The position numbers and the translations under genes were made by a program. A stretch of DNA of 64,000 nt from Lepus europaeus. Its lineage: Eukaryota > Chordata > Mammalia > Lagomorpha > Leporidae. A model generated the notes under the pieces. The model ran no database searches. It saw only the letters and a list, made by a program, of their open reading frames with translations, and was not told the origin of the DNA. This document shows, piece after piece, positions 1 through 10,559 of this stretch. How positions within the stretch are numbered: the stretch's first letter is position 1; the number at the start of each line of letters is the position of its first letter. The stretch lies in assembly GCF_033115175.1 (NCBI RefSeq), contig NC_084834.1, forward strand, positions 7,723,294 to 7,787,293. Reading direction: 5' to 3'.

Positions 1-250
1 GGGAAGTGGAGCAGGTTTGGGAGGTCTATAGCAACTCCTCCAAGTAGTTTGATGGTGGGGAAGTATTCAATATCAGAAATTACATTAAATGTACAGATTG
101 CTTTGGATAGTATGGATATTATAACAATACTGAATTATGTATTAATGCATGAATTTGTGTCCTCTTCAATTTCTTTCATCAATGTTTCATATTATCAGTA
201 TATATATTATATAAATGTATGTGTGAGCACATGTGTGTGTGTGTGTGTTT
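1..250. other. AT-rich sequence ending in a TG microsatellite
   Basis: No coding signal. A (TG)n run occupies about 231-248 and directly precedes an antisense C-repeat. Confidence 0.6.
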
Positions 251-554
251 AGATAGAGAGAGAGACATAGAGAAAGGCCTTCCACCCACTGGTTCACTCC
301 CCAAATGGGCACAATGGCCAGAGCTGAGCCAATCTGAAGCTTGAAGTCAGGGGCCAGGAGCCAGGAGCCAGGAGCCTCCTCTGGGTCTCCTACGAAGGTG
401 CAGAGGCCCAAGCACTTGGGCATGTTCTACTGCTTTTCCAGTCCATCAGCACAGAGCTGGATAGGAAAAGGAGCAGCCAAGACAAAAATTGGCACCCATA
501 TGGGATGCTGGCACAGCAGGTAGAGGTAGCCTACTATGCCATGCGCCAGCCTCA
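251..554 (-). mobile_element. CSINE (lagomorph C-repeat), antisense
   Basis: Antisense C-repeat running from the GA-rich end (agagaaaggcc) through ggttcactccccaaatgg to the tRNA-like head near 554. Diverged copy of an older subfamily. Confidence 0.85.
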
Positions 555-569
555 GTATACATACATTTT

Positions 570-715
570 ACCTTCTTGCTTAAATTTATTCCTAGATATT
601 TTATTCTTTCTGATGTAATTATAAATGCAACTGCTTTCTTAAATTCTTTTCCAAATGGCTCATTTTTAGGATATATAAATATAATTAATTATGTATCATA
701 AAACTTTACTGAATT
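570..715 (-). mobile_element. L1 ORF2 fragment, antisense
   Basis: The stretch around ttcctagatattttattc and the following text match the L1 ORF2 region as read on the opposite strand. Too degraded to translate. Confidence 0.6.
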
Positions 716-735
716 TAACAATTGTAATACTTTTC

Positions 736-1062
736 AAAAATTTATTTATTTGAAAGAGTTACAGGGAGAGAAGGGGGAACAGAGAGAGAGTGAGAGATTG
801 ACCTTCCATCTGTTGGTTCACTCCCCAGTGGCTGCTATGGTTGGGGCTGGGCCAGGCTGAAACCAGGAGCCAAGAACCCTTTCTGGGTCTGCAACATGGG
901 TGACAGTAGCCCAGGCACTTAAGCCATCTTCCACTGCTCTCCAAAGCACATTATCGGGGAGCTGGATCAGAAATGGAGCAGCTGGAGCTTGAACTGGTGA
1001 TCATATGGGATGCTGATGTCACAGGTGGCAGCTTAACTTTCTATGTCACAATGTCAACCCCG
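736..1062 (-). mobile_element. CSINE, antisense
   Basis: Begins with the T/A-rich tail (tttatttatttgaaagag), continues through the GA tract and ggttcactcccc, and ends at the degraded head tgtcaaccccg. Confidence 0.85.
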
Positions 1063-1637
1063 TAAGAGATTTTTTATTGGAGTCTTTAATATTTGCTACA
1101 TATACAATCTGAAAAAAAGACAATTACTCCTTCCTTTTCAATTTAGGTGACTTTATATGTCATTTTCTAGCTGAATTGATCTGGCTAGGACCTTAAGTCA
1201 TAATCATACCAGAAAAAAAAAAAAAGCTGCAGAGGTGAATCATCATTAGATTTCTCAAAAGTAATTCTTTAAGATGAAATGAAAACAGACTAATTAGTAA
1301 AGTGAAGCTATATGTATGTATAAAAATCACTGATAAAGTAAGTATATAGTCAAAATAACTGATACTGTAATAGTGCTGTGTAAAACAATTCTAACTCCAG
1401 AATAAAGGCCAAAAAAGTTTTTAAAGTAACTATGATAATTTTCTATCAGATGTACAATATAAAATATATCAGCTATGACATCTAAAAACATACAAATGGG
1501 GGGCATAGTGAAAGGATAGAGTTATTGTATAAGATGAAAGTTAACAGTTTAATGGCAATAATAAGTTCTTAAGTATCAATAATTACTTTAGATGACAATA
1601 AACTAAATGTGTCAACTCAAAGACAATCAAAGAGTGG
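1063..1637. other. AT-rich intergenic sequence
   Basis: No gene seen. It includes an A-run at about 1213-1225. It may be degraded L1, because recognisable L1 ORF2 follows at about 1.98 kb, but I could not align it. Confidence 0.4.
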
Positions 1638-1975
1638 CTTGGGCCAGTGTTGTGGTACAGTGGGTTATGCCACCTCCTTTGATGCTGGCATCCCATATAA
1701 GCACTGGCTCAAGGTCTGGCTACTCCACTTTCGATCCACCACCCTGCTAATATGCCTGGGAAAGCAGTGGAGCCGGCCCAAATGCTTGGACCCCCACCAC
1801 CAACATCAGAGACCCAGATGAAGTTCCTGGCTTCTGGCATCAGCCTGGCCCAACCCTGTTCATTGTGGCCATTTGGGGAGTGAACCAGCAGATAGAAGAT
1901 CTCTTTCTGTCTCTTTCTTTCCCTCTCTCTCTTTGTCACTTTGCCTTTCAAGTAAATAAAATAAATATTTAAGAA
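1638..1975 (+). mobile_element. CSINE, sense
   Basis: Head ggccagtgttgtggtacagtg, CT-rich region at about 1900-1935 and a tail of ataaaataaatat type. Older subfamily; it interrupts L1-like sequence. Confidence 0.85.
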
Positions 1976-1984
1976 AAGAAGACT

Positions 1985-2278
1985 CAATTCACTTTTCAGG
2001 ACACATGTGGACAGCAAGTGAAGTAATGGAATCAAAACCACAGCAGGAGTATTCTTACATCCAACAAAATAGACATTAGTCAAAAACTATAACACCACAA
2101 AAAGGTCATTATATAAAATTATTACTCATCAAGAAGATATAATAACTGAAAATATACATGCACCCAACATTGGTACACCTAAATATATAAAGCAAGTATT
2201 AATGATTTGAAGAGAGAAATAGACAGCATTATAATAACAATAAGAGACTTTGCTACCCAACTTTTAACAATGGATCTG
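1985..2278 (+). mobile_element. L1 ORF2 fragment (endonuclease region), sense
   Basis: Stretches such as catcaagaagatataa, tatacatgcacccaacat and tatataaagcaagtatta are the conserved end of the L1 endonuclease domain. Frames are broken, so this is a dead remnant. It is cut at 2279 by a C-repeat. Confidence 0.8.
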
Positions 2279-2590
2279 GGGGCCAGCATTGTAGCGTAGC
2301 AGGCTAAACCCCAATCTGCAATGCCAGAATTCTAACGGGCACCAGTTTGTGTCCCAGCTGTTCCATTTCCAATCTTGGGAAAGCAGTTGAAGATGGCCCA
2401 AGTCTTTAGGCCCCTGCATTCATGTGGGGAAATTCAGATAGAGTTCCAGGTTCCTTGCTTCAGTCTGGCCCAGCTCCAGACAATATGGCCATATGGGGAG
2501 CGAACCAACGAATAGAAGATCTTTCTCTCTCTCTCCCTTCCTCTCCCTCTCTCTATATAACTTGCCTTTCAAATAAACATAAAAATCTTT
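2279..2590 (+). mobile_element. CSINE, sense
   Basis: Head gggccagcattgtagcgtag, CT tract at 2522-2552 and an aataaacataaa tail. Older subfamily. Confidence 0.85.
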
Positions 2591-2624
2591 TTTATAAAAA
2601 AGTAAATATAAGAATTTGAGTTTT

Positions 2625-3140
2625 TGACAGGGTAAAATAATTTTTAAAAGCTCATTTATTGAGATATGATTCATACAGCACAAATAAACATTCAAAGCAC
2701 AACTACAGTGTTTCCGTGTACTCACAGAGCTGAGAAACATCACCATGATGTATTTGATACTCTTCTTCTTTCCTTAAAGAAACTCTGTACCCACTAGCAG
2801 TCACTCCTCATTCCCACTCTCCTGCCTCCCCCCCATCCTTAAGCAATCATTAATCTACTTTCCTTTCTCTATAGAGTTGCTTCTTATGAATATTTTATAT
2901 AAATGGGATCATACAATTTGCAACCTTTTGTAATAACTGGCTTCTTTCAGTTAGCATAATGTTTTCAAAGTTCATTCCTGTTACATCAGTTCTTTGTATT
3001 ACCAACTATCATTCCATTGTATAGATAGATGACATTTTGTTCATCCAATCATAAGGTGATGGGTACTTGGGTTGTTTTTACCTTTTGGCTATTGTGAATA
3101 GTGCTGCTGTAACATTCCTGTGCAAGCTTTTGTTTGAATA
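2625..3140 (-). mobile_element. L1M 3' region, antisense
   Basis: The text ataaatgggatcataca, tcattccattgtat and ggctattgtgaatagtgctg is the classical antisense signature of ancient mammalian L1M elements. It is interrupted by the C-repeat at 3156-3494 and may continue after it. Confidence 0.8.
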
Positions 3141-3155
3141 CCTTGTTTTTATTCT

Positions 3156-3494
3156 TTTTTTTTTATTTTATTTTTGATAGGCAGAGTGGACAGTGAGAGA
3201 GAGACAGAGAGAAAGGTCTTCCTTTTGCCGTTGGTTCACCCTCCAATGGCCGCTGCGGTAGCGCGCTGCGGCCGGCGCACCACGCTGTTCCGATGGCAGG
3301 AGCCAGGTGCTTCTCCTGGTCTCCCATGGGGTGCAGGGCCCAAGCACTTGGGCCATCCTCCACTGCACTCCCTGGCCACAGCAGAGAGCTGGCCTGGAAG
3401 AGGGGCAACCGGGACAGGATCGGTGCCCCGACCGGGACTAGAACCCGGTGTGCCGGCGCCGCAAGGCGGAGGATTAGCCTGTTGAGCCACGGTG
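3156..3494 (-). mobile_element. Young CSINE, antisense, with target-site duplication
   Basis: Starts with a T-rich tail and tgataggcagagtggacag, ends with gttgagccacggtg. A perfect 15-bp duplication ccttgtttttattct flanks it (3141-3155 and 3495-3509). CpG-rich, little diverged, hence a recent insertion into the L1M fragment. Confidence 0.93.
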
Positions 3495-3509
3495 CCTTGT
3501 TTTTATTCT

Positions 3510-5051
3510 AACACAATTTTATAATCAAAGTCTTCTTTGGAACACAACCACAACCTAAGGCATGGCATTCTCTAGTTTTTGTTCTAATAAAAGTCAGTCC
3601 CTCAAATAGAGCTTCAGAACATTTTGCTCATATGAACTGCACTTCCAGCTGATCAGAACCCATGAGTTGGGGCAAGGACTTGTTTCTCCAAAGTGACCAC
3701 GTCCCCCTCCCATCTAGGAGTAGGGTGGTAATCTCCTATTTGTACATGGAATCTGCATCATAGGAGTGGTCTGGATGGAACAACTGGCACCCTGGTATTC
3801 ACTCCTGATCCTGGAGGTAGAGCTTCTACACTAAGTTTAGGGCTGATTTGAAGAGAAGGGACCTTGAACTCTTAGATGGGCTGCACAGAGAAGAATTTCT
3901 ACAGCATGGGGCTGGGGCTGAGGGTATTGAGAACCTCCAACAGTCTGTTGGGATGAAACTAGAGCCCAAGACTAGGAGCTGGAGGAAAGGTACAAAATGG
4001 ACTGAGTCCTGGATCAAACCCTACAGACTGCTGTTGATTTCTCACAAGAATTTAGTATCTAATGGATGAATGTCTTTTCATTTGCTTTATGCCCCTAAGA
4101 CCATTTCCAATGACTTTAGATAATCACATTCCATGATTTTCACTACATTGTTTTCCCAAGGAGTACATCTCCTGAGCTAATTACTTCACCACTGCAGAAT
4201 TCATGAATTCATTCATTCATATTTAAGTTCAAAAATGATAGTAATTTGGACAGGATACTTGTATTTCAGTCATCATAAGTTTTTCCCAATTCAGAAAATA
4301 TTCTCTTTTCTCAAAAGATACTCAGGCATGACTGAGCTCCAGCTTTGATTTCATGGATATTTACCCAAACTCAGCCTTGCTTCTTCTGCACTTGATTTCT
4401 TTGTTTTGAAACCATTTTAACCAACTCTTGGGAAAACAAAGACATATGAAAGGTAGGAAACCACGGACAAAAACCTTAAGAGTGATGACTGCTGTTTCCC
4501 ATTTCTATTTTCATATGTCTACAGGAGTGTGGTTGGCTCAGAGAGAAGTGGAAAGTATGAGTACACAGATCCTCATTCCTCTAGGGAAGAGCTGGGATAG
4601 GGATTTAGGGAGGACTATGGTTTCCAACTGAAGCTTACATAGATGTGGATATGGTGAAGGCTGCCAGGATAAAATCCCAAACACAGTGATATCAAGGTCC
4701 TGAACTGACTTTGTTAGAGAGCACAGCTTCTACAAGGGAGAACAGTGTCTCCTGACCCTTGACCATGAGTCCCATCCCATGTCAGCTGTTACTCAGCCAA
4801 GCATTCCTTCCTGTTGGGTTGAGCAAGACAGCAATGCTGAGCCTTGAGAACCTCTGAGCAGAGGCTGGTGCTTGGGATCTGTCCTCTGAGGAGTACGGAT
4901 GGGAATGTTGGCCTCAGAGTCTGTGCCCTCCCTGAGCAGAGGCTTTGTGGCTAGAACACCAGGGGTGGATCCCATGATACAATCTTTCTTTGAGAATTTC
5001 AAAGAAGGAAAAATTGAAAATATTTGTTGATCTTTAAAATTAATAAAAAGG
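3510..5051. other. Intergenic sequence, nothing recognised
   Basis: About 1.5 kb with only short chance frames (up to about 115 aa) on both strands. No repeat family recognised with confidence. Possibly unique sequence. Confidence 0.5.
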
Positions 5052-5371
5052 GGGGTTGGCACTGTGGTATAGAAGGTAAAGCCTCTGCCTGCAGTGCTGG
5101 CATCCCATATGGGTGCTGGTTCGAGTCTCAGCTGCTCCACTTCTGACTCAGCTCCCTGCTAATGTGCCTGGGAATGCAGTAGAAGATGGTCCAAATCCTT
5201 GGGCTCTTGAACCCTGGTTCAGGGCTCCTGGCTCCTAGTTACTGGCTCTAGCCTGGCCCAGCCCTGGCCATTGTGGCCATTTGGGGAGTGAACCAGCAAA
5301 CGAAAGCTCGCTCTCTCTCTCTCTCTGTCCTTGTCTCTCTGTATTTCTACCTTTCAAATAAATAAATTTAT
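5052..5371 (+). mobile_element. CSINE, sense
   Basis: Head ggttggcactgtggtatag, CT tract at about 5309-5345, tail of aaataaataaatttatct type. The tail was later entered by an antisense C-repeat, and its remainder reappears after 5696. Confidence 0.88.
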
Positions 5372-5696
5372 CTTTTTTTTTTTGACAGGCAGAGTGGACA
5401 GTGAGAGAGAGACAGAGAGAAAGGTCTTCCTTTACCATTGGTTCACCCTCCAATGGCCGCTGTGGCCGGCGCATCACGCTGATCCGAAGCCAGGAGCCAG
5501 GTGCTTCCTCCTGGTCTCCCATGCGGGTGCAGGGCCCAAGGACTTGGGCCATCCTCCACTGCACTCCCGGGCCACAGCAAAGAGCTGGACTGGAAGAGGA
5601 GCAATCGGGATAGAATTCGGTGCCCTGACTGGGACTAGAACCCAGTGTGCCGATGCCAAAGGCGAAGGATTAGCCTATTGAGCTGCGGCGCCGGGC
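5372..5696 (-). mobile_element. Young CSINE, antisense, inserted in the tail of another CSINE
   Basis: Runs from a T-run and tgacaggcagagtggacag to gagctgcggcgccgggc. The A-rich tail motif aataaat(t/g)atct on both sides is the likely target-site duplication. Confidence 0.9.
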
Positions 5697-5728
5697 AATA
5701 AATGTATCTTTAAAAAATTAATAAAAGG

Positions 5729-5892
5729 TTGGGACTGGTGCCGTGGCTCACTTTGTTAATCCTCCGCCTGTGGCGCCGGCATCCTGTGTGGGCGCCAGGT
5801 TCTGGTCCCAGTTGGCGGCCACTTGGGGGTGAACCAACAGAGGGAGGAGGACCTTTCTCTCTGTCTCTCTCTCTCACTAACTCTGCCTGTCA
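5729..5892 (+). mobile_element. Internally deleted CSINE, sense
   Basis: Complete head (ggtgccgtggctcac) and complete 3' end (ctctgcctgtcaaaaaa), but the middle is missing: the text jumps from gtcccagttg to gcggccacttgg, giving about 164 bp instead of about 320. A 17-bp perfect duplication (5712-5728 and 5893-5909) flanks it. Confidence 0.9.
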
Positions 5893-5909
5893 AAAAAATT
5901 AATAAAAGG

Positions 5910-7075
5910 AACAATTTTCTGTTATTTAAAATGAAGAGACACATGATTCTTGGATGATAAATGAGAGAAGTGAGTCCCAGTCCCTCATTCTTTTTTCTTT
6001 TCTATTTTTCTCAGCAGCAAGGCAGAACAAGAGGAGAAGGAAATTATTTAATGTGTGAGAGTGTCTATACATGACTAAAACAATTAAAATCTTATTCTAA
6101 TATTCAAAATGGCAACAAAATATTACTATGAGTTGAAGCATATTAAACTTACAAGTTCTCACCAAAATTAAAAAAAAAAAAACAGAATCCCAATCCTCTT
6201 GAATGACAGGAATAGAAAATCCTGTGAGCTAAACCCAGCCTAGTAGCAAAGACAAAATCTGAGGCCAGAATCTGTCTTTTTGGCAGAGATAGAACCCTCA
6301 CCAGAAGCAGCAAAGTTCACAATGAGTTCCTCTATCAAAATGATAGTTCCTCTATCAAAATAAGATTGGGAGTTCAATCCAGGAGAACTTACCCTGAAAT
6401 CCAGCATACCTCAGGAGATGGAAGAAGCAAAGAGGTCCAGACCATTACCACATGCCATGTCAACAAGGACTAGGAGATGGAGGAAGCTCATTCTGCATCC
6501 TGGAGAATATACCAAGGATGCTGACTCAGAAAAAAATCAACCCACACATGGGCAAAGAAGAGTAAGATTTTGGGGAGGAAGTGGAAAGTTTTAGGTTTGC
6601 AAGCCAGGAGACACAAAATTCAATCAACTTCAAAAATGTCCTCCAAGTTGTTAGAAAATGATATCTGGTGTTATAGCCTAAACTGCAAGATGGGTTGTTA
6701 ACTACATCTTCTGTTTGTCAGGAATAATGATTTGTACAGCAAAGTAGGGAATGGGACACAGTCTCTGGAAGCATGGGGAATGTGTTCACCAACTGTTGCC
6801 AAGATCAGTGAATTTCATTCCAGGAAGAGTTTAGCTTGGTTTACGAGGTCTTCTCTGAGGTAGGTATGTGCCAAACAGCCTAATTCAGTAGATCAGCTGC
6901 ATAGGTGCCCAAGGCCCATTTTCCCCCCCCCAAGGTCTACTTTTAACAAAAGCCCCCTCAACTCCATTTTGAGTGTACCAAATCAGTGATGCCCTACTTA
7001 ATTTTCTTCTTCAACACATGTTAACAAAATACATGGTATACATTCTTTACACTATATTTACCTTGCCAGATCCTG
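5910..7075. other. Intergenic sequence, nothing recognised
   Basis: No coding potential seen. There is a local exact repeat of tagttcctctatcaaaat at about 6325-6361 and a C-run at about 6924-6932. Confidence 0.5.
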
Positions 7076-7079
7076 TTCA

Positions 7080-7262
7080 AAGTGCTTTAACAATTCATGA
7101 GAACGCGTTTACTATTCCCAAGTGTAAGGGGTGGCGGTAAAGTGCACTATATTGCCTCCTACTTTTTATTTTTTAATAGATGAGGAAGCAGGGAAAAGAG
7201 AGGAGAGCTTGGATTTGAACTCCCAGAAGTTTGGTTCCAAAGCCAAGCCTTAACTACCGCTC
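7080..7262 (-). mobile_element. MIR fragment
   Basis: The order tactattccc, atgaggaagcagggaaaagag, gatttgaactccca and ttaactaccgc is the MIR core-to-end layout. Old and diverged. Confidence 0.7.
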
Positions 7263-7335
7263 TCTAGTTTCCTCTTCTAACACACACAAGTACCTAGACA
7301 AATACGAATATGTGTGCACACACATAACATATGTG

Positions 7336-7538
7336 TGGGTACTTAAAAAGCTTGTGGAAAAATGGAGCTTTTATTTTGCTGCAATGAATTAAATCCATGA
7401 ATAGCTTTTATAAATGAACATTTTCCATGACCCCACATAGCATAGATTTCAATAGTTTTTGCACCAAAATACATTTATCTTTCAATGCCATTTTCTGCTA
7501 AACACCCACCTCTCATGAACTGTTTGAAGTACTCTCAT
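7336..7538. mobile_element. Mariner-like MITE with terminal inverted repeats
   Basis: Left end gggtacttaaaaagcttgtgg and right end (reverse complement) gagtacttcaaacagttcat are imperfect inverted repeats. Internal ends ttttattttgctgcaa and ttgcaccaaaatacat also mirror one another. About 200 bp and no ORF, so non-autonomous. Related copies lie at 32999-33555 and 54365-54421. Confidence 0.6.
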
Positions 7539-7791
7539 ATATATACAAATATTTTATTTTATATTTATTTTATTGAAGGGAGAGGAAGAGCAACCTGCTA
7601 AAACCAGAGGGAACAAGCAAACACCAGGACTACACTGCATCTTAGAGAGTGACAGCATGAAAAATACTCCACGGCTAAGAATCTAGATCAATGGTAAACT
7701 TAGAATAGTCATAGTGGAGGAGTAAAATGATAGCCAAATTGCTTCTGAACTCATCTTCTAGAAAACAAAGTGATAATGTTTTAAGATTTAT
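7539..7791. other. AT-rich intergenic sequence
   Basis: No gene or repeat family recognised. Confidence 0.4.
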
Positions 7792-8118
7792 TGGCCGGTG
7801 CCGCGGCTCAACAGGCTAATCCTCCACCTGCGGCACCAGCACCCTGGGTCCCGGTCGGGGCACCGATTTCTGTCCCGGTTGCTCCTCTTCCAGTCCAGCT
7901 CTCTGCAGTGGCCCAGGAGTGCAGTGGAGGATGGCCCAAGTCCTTGGGCACTGTACCTACATGGGAGACCAGGAGAAGCACCTGGCTCCTGGCTTCGGAT
8001 CAGCATGGTGCGCTGGCCGTAGAGGCCATTGGGGGGGTGAACCAACGGAAAAAGGAAGACCTTTCTCTCTGTCTCTCTCACTGTCCACTCTGCCTGTCCA
8101 AAAAAATATATATATTTA
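7792..8118 (+). mobile_element. Young CSINE, sense
   Basis: Head ggccggtgccgcggctcaac with a pol III A-box-like segment and ggtcccggtcgg in the B-box position; ends at tctgcctgtccaaaaaaa. The tail merges with the following antisense copy. Confidence 0.9.
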
Positions 8119-8436
8119 TTTATTTATCGGAAAGTCAGAATTACACAGAGAAGGAAAGGCAGAGAGAGGGATAGAAAAGTCTTCCATCCGCTGGTCAACT
8201 CTCCAACTGGCCACAACAGCCGTAACTGTGCCATCCAAAGCCAGGAGCCAGGAGCTTCCTCTGGGTCTCCCATGTGGGTGCAAGGGCCCAAGGACTTGGG
8301 CCATCCTCCACTGCTTGCCCAGGCCATAGCAGAGAGCTGGATCAGAAGTGGAGCAGTTGGGACTCAAACCAGCATCCATATGGGATGCTGGTACTGTGGA
8401 TGGCGGCTTTACCCACTACGTCACAGTGCCAGCCCC
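8119..8436 (-). mobile_element. CSINE, antisense
   Basis: Tail tttatttatttatc, GA tract, ctccaactggcc, head tcacagtgccagcccc. Tail-to-tail with the preceding sense copy. Confidence 0.88.
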
Positions 8437-8460
8437 ATAAAATGACAATTTTAAAAGCAA

Positions 8461-8770
8461 TTGGGGAATAGCATTTGATTGCCTCTTGGAACACACCCAT
8501 CCCATATAAGAGTGCCTGGGTTTAAGTTCTGGCTTCAATCTCAATTACAAATTCCTATTAAGTGCACATTTTGGGAGGCTACAGATGATGGCTCACATAG
8601 TTGGGGGTCTGCCACCCATGTAGAAAACCCAGACTGAGTTCCTGGCTCCTGGCTTAAGCCTCACCTGGCCCTGGCTGTTACAAATATTTGGGGAAGGGAA
8701 CCAGCAGATAAGAACTCTCTCTGTCTGTCTCTCTGACTTTCAAATACACTAAATGAATAAAAAATTTAAA
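8461..8770 (+). mobile_element. Old CSINE, sense
   Basis: Strongly diverged: catcccatataagagtgcc, gttcctggctcctggctt, atttggggaagggaacc, and a short CT tract at 8708-8735. Confidence 0.75.
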
Positions 8771-9027
8771 AATAAATATGTAAAAGCAATTGGCCAGAGG
8801 AAGAATCTGCTGTGTATCAACTCTTTAGGTTAATTAGTATCTAGCAGGTTGACTGCCCCCCATCCTATTAAATTATGCTTTTTCCTAGTAAGCACAGCGA
8901 AGATTCAATGCCTTTCTACTGGGATTCCTATGCCAAATAATTTTTATGTCATATACCATGACATGGACAGACTCACATTTTGTATATTACAAATTAAACT
9001 ATATTGTCATTGTAAAAGAGCAGACGT

Positions 9028-9353
9028 GGCCGGCGCCATGGCTCACTTGGCTAATCCTCTGCCTGCGGTGCCGGCACCCCGGGTTCTAGTCCCAGTTGGG
9101 GCGCTGGATTCTGTCCCGGTTGCTCATCTTCCAGTCTAGCTCTCTGCTGTGGCCCAGGAGTGCAGTGGAGGATGGCCCAAGTGCTTGGGCCCTGCACCCG
9201 TATGGGAGACCAGGAAGAAGCACCTGGCTCCTGGCTTCGGATCGGGCAGTGCGCCAGCCGTGGCGGCCATTTGGGGGGTGAACCAATGGAAGGAAGACCT
9301 TTCTCTCTGTCTCTCTCTCACTGTCTAACTCTGCCTGTCAAAAAAACAAAAAC
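9028..9353 (+). mobile_element. Young CSINE, sense
   Basis: Head ggccggcgccatggctcac to tail ctctgcctgtcaaaaaaac. Flanked by aaagagcaga(c/g)gt at 9015-9027 and 9357-9369, a likely target-site duplication with one change. Confidence 0.92.
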
Positions 9354-9369
9354 AAAAAGAGCAGAGGTG

Positions 9370-9670
9370 GTGGCCAGCATTGTGGCACAGTGGCTATAGG
9401 CACTGCCTGAGATGCCTGCATCCCATACGGGCACCTGTTTGAGTCCTGGCTGCTCCACTTCCAATCCAGCTCCCTGATAATGCGCCTGGGAAAGCAGTGG
9501 AGGTGGCCCAAGTGTTTGGGCCCCTGCACCCACATGGGAGACTGGGAAGAAGCTGCTAGCTCTTGGCTTCTGGCTGTTGAGGCCATTTGGGGAATGAACC
9601 AGTGGATGGAAGATCTCTTTCTCTGCCTCTTCCTCTTTCACTATCATTCTGCCTTTCAAATAAATAAGTG
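9370..9670 (+). mobile_element. CSINE, sense
   Basis: Head ggccagcattgtggcacag, tail cctttcaaataaataag. Older subfamily, immediately downstream of a young copy. Confidence 0.88.
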
Positions 9671-10283
9671 TTCAAAGAAAAAAGTAAAGAGGTGACACTG
9701 CTGCCCACAATAACCCAAAAGGTTTAGAAACCATGAATTTTGCTGATATCTATACTAATAAAAGGGCATGTGTATAAAAACAAAAGTGAATTTTCTCTAC
9801 AACATCTGTTAATTATCTAGTTCTCTGCAAATGCTCACCACCCACCCCTTCCCGGAGTTTTTAAGAGTATCAAGGGATTTGTCTCCTTTCAACTATTTCC
9901 AGCCATCCTTTCAAAATTCAAATCTATTTTTCCATAGTAACAACTGTATTTTTATAACATGTAGATATACAAGGATTAAAAAGAAAAAAAGGTGATGGCA
10001 CTCAGGAGGGGCCACAGGGCTAGCCAGCAGCAATACCCAGGATGTTGGCCTTCAGAACAGCTCCATCTACTTCCCAGACATGCCTCCAAAATTCAAATCT
10101 CACTACATCATGTTCACTGGCTTCCTCTGCATTCAATAAAAGCTAGAAACCCCAGCTCTGCTTAAATAAGGACTTGTAGCATTTCTTCCTGTCCAACTTT
10201 AATCACTTCTCACCTTGGCTGCTTCTGGTATCGCCCCACTTTCCTCTAGCGTCAGCAAAATTACCTCTTCCTGTCATTTATGT
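9671..10283. other. Intergenic sequence, nothing recognised
   Basis: No gene or repeat family identified. Confidence 0.4.
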
Positions 10284-10548
10284 CTTTTTTTTTTTTTTTT
10301 TAAGTTTTGTCTATTTGAAAGGTATAGTGACAGAAAGCAGAGGAGGGGCAAAGACAGAGATCTTCTATCCGGTATTACTCCCCAGCTGGCAGCATCAGCC
10401 AGGGCTGGGCCAGGCCTGAAGCCCAGGAGCCAGGAGCTCCATCCAGGTCTCCCACACGGATGTCAGAGACTCAACGACCTGAGCCGTCATCTGCAGCTTC
10501 CCAGGGTGCATAGGCAGAGAGCTGGGGCTACGACTGGCCCTTCTCTCA
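10284..10548 (-). mobile_element. Old CSINE, antisense
   Basis: T-run at 10287-10301, then tatttgaaaggtatagtgacag, ctccccagctggcagc and caggagccaggagctccatc. Head end lost. It borders the CpG island. Confidence 0.75.
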
Positions 10549-10559
10549 CCACTCCTCCC

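Noticed and set aside
18-700. Short frames at the window start
   Set aside because: AT-rich and SINE/L1 derived; no domain or splice support.
3163-3511. Several overlapping frames of 65-105 aa on both strands
   Set aside because: They fall inside a CpG-rich CSINE; the same peptides (QWRMAQVLGPCT and similar) recur at every young CSINE in the window.
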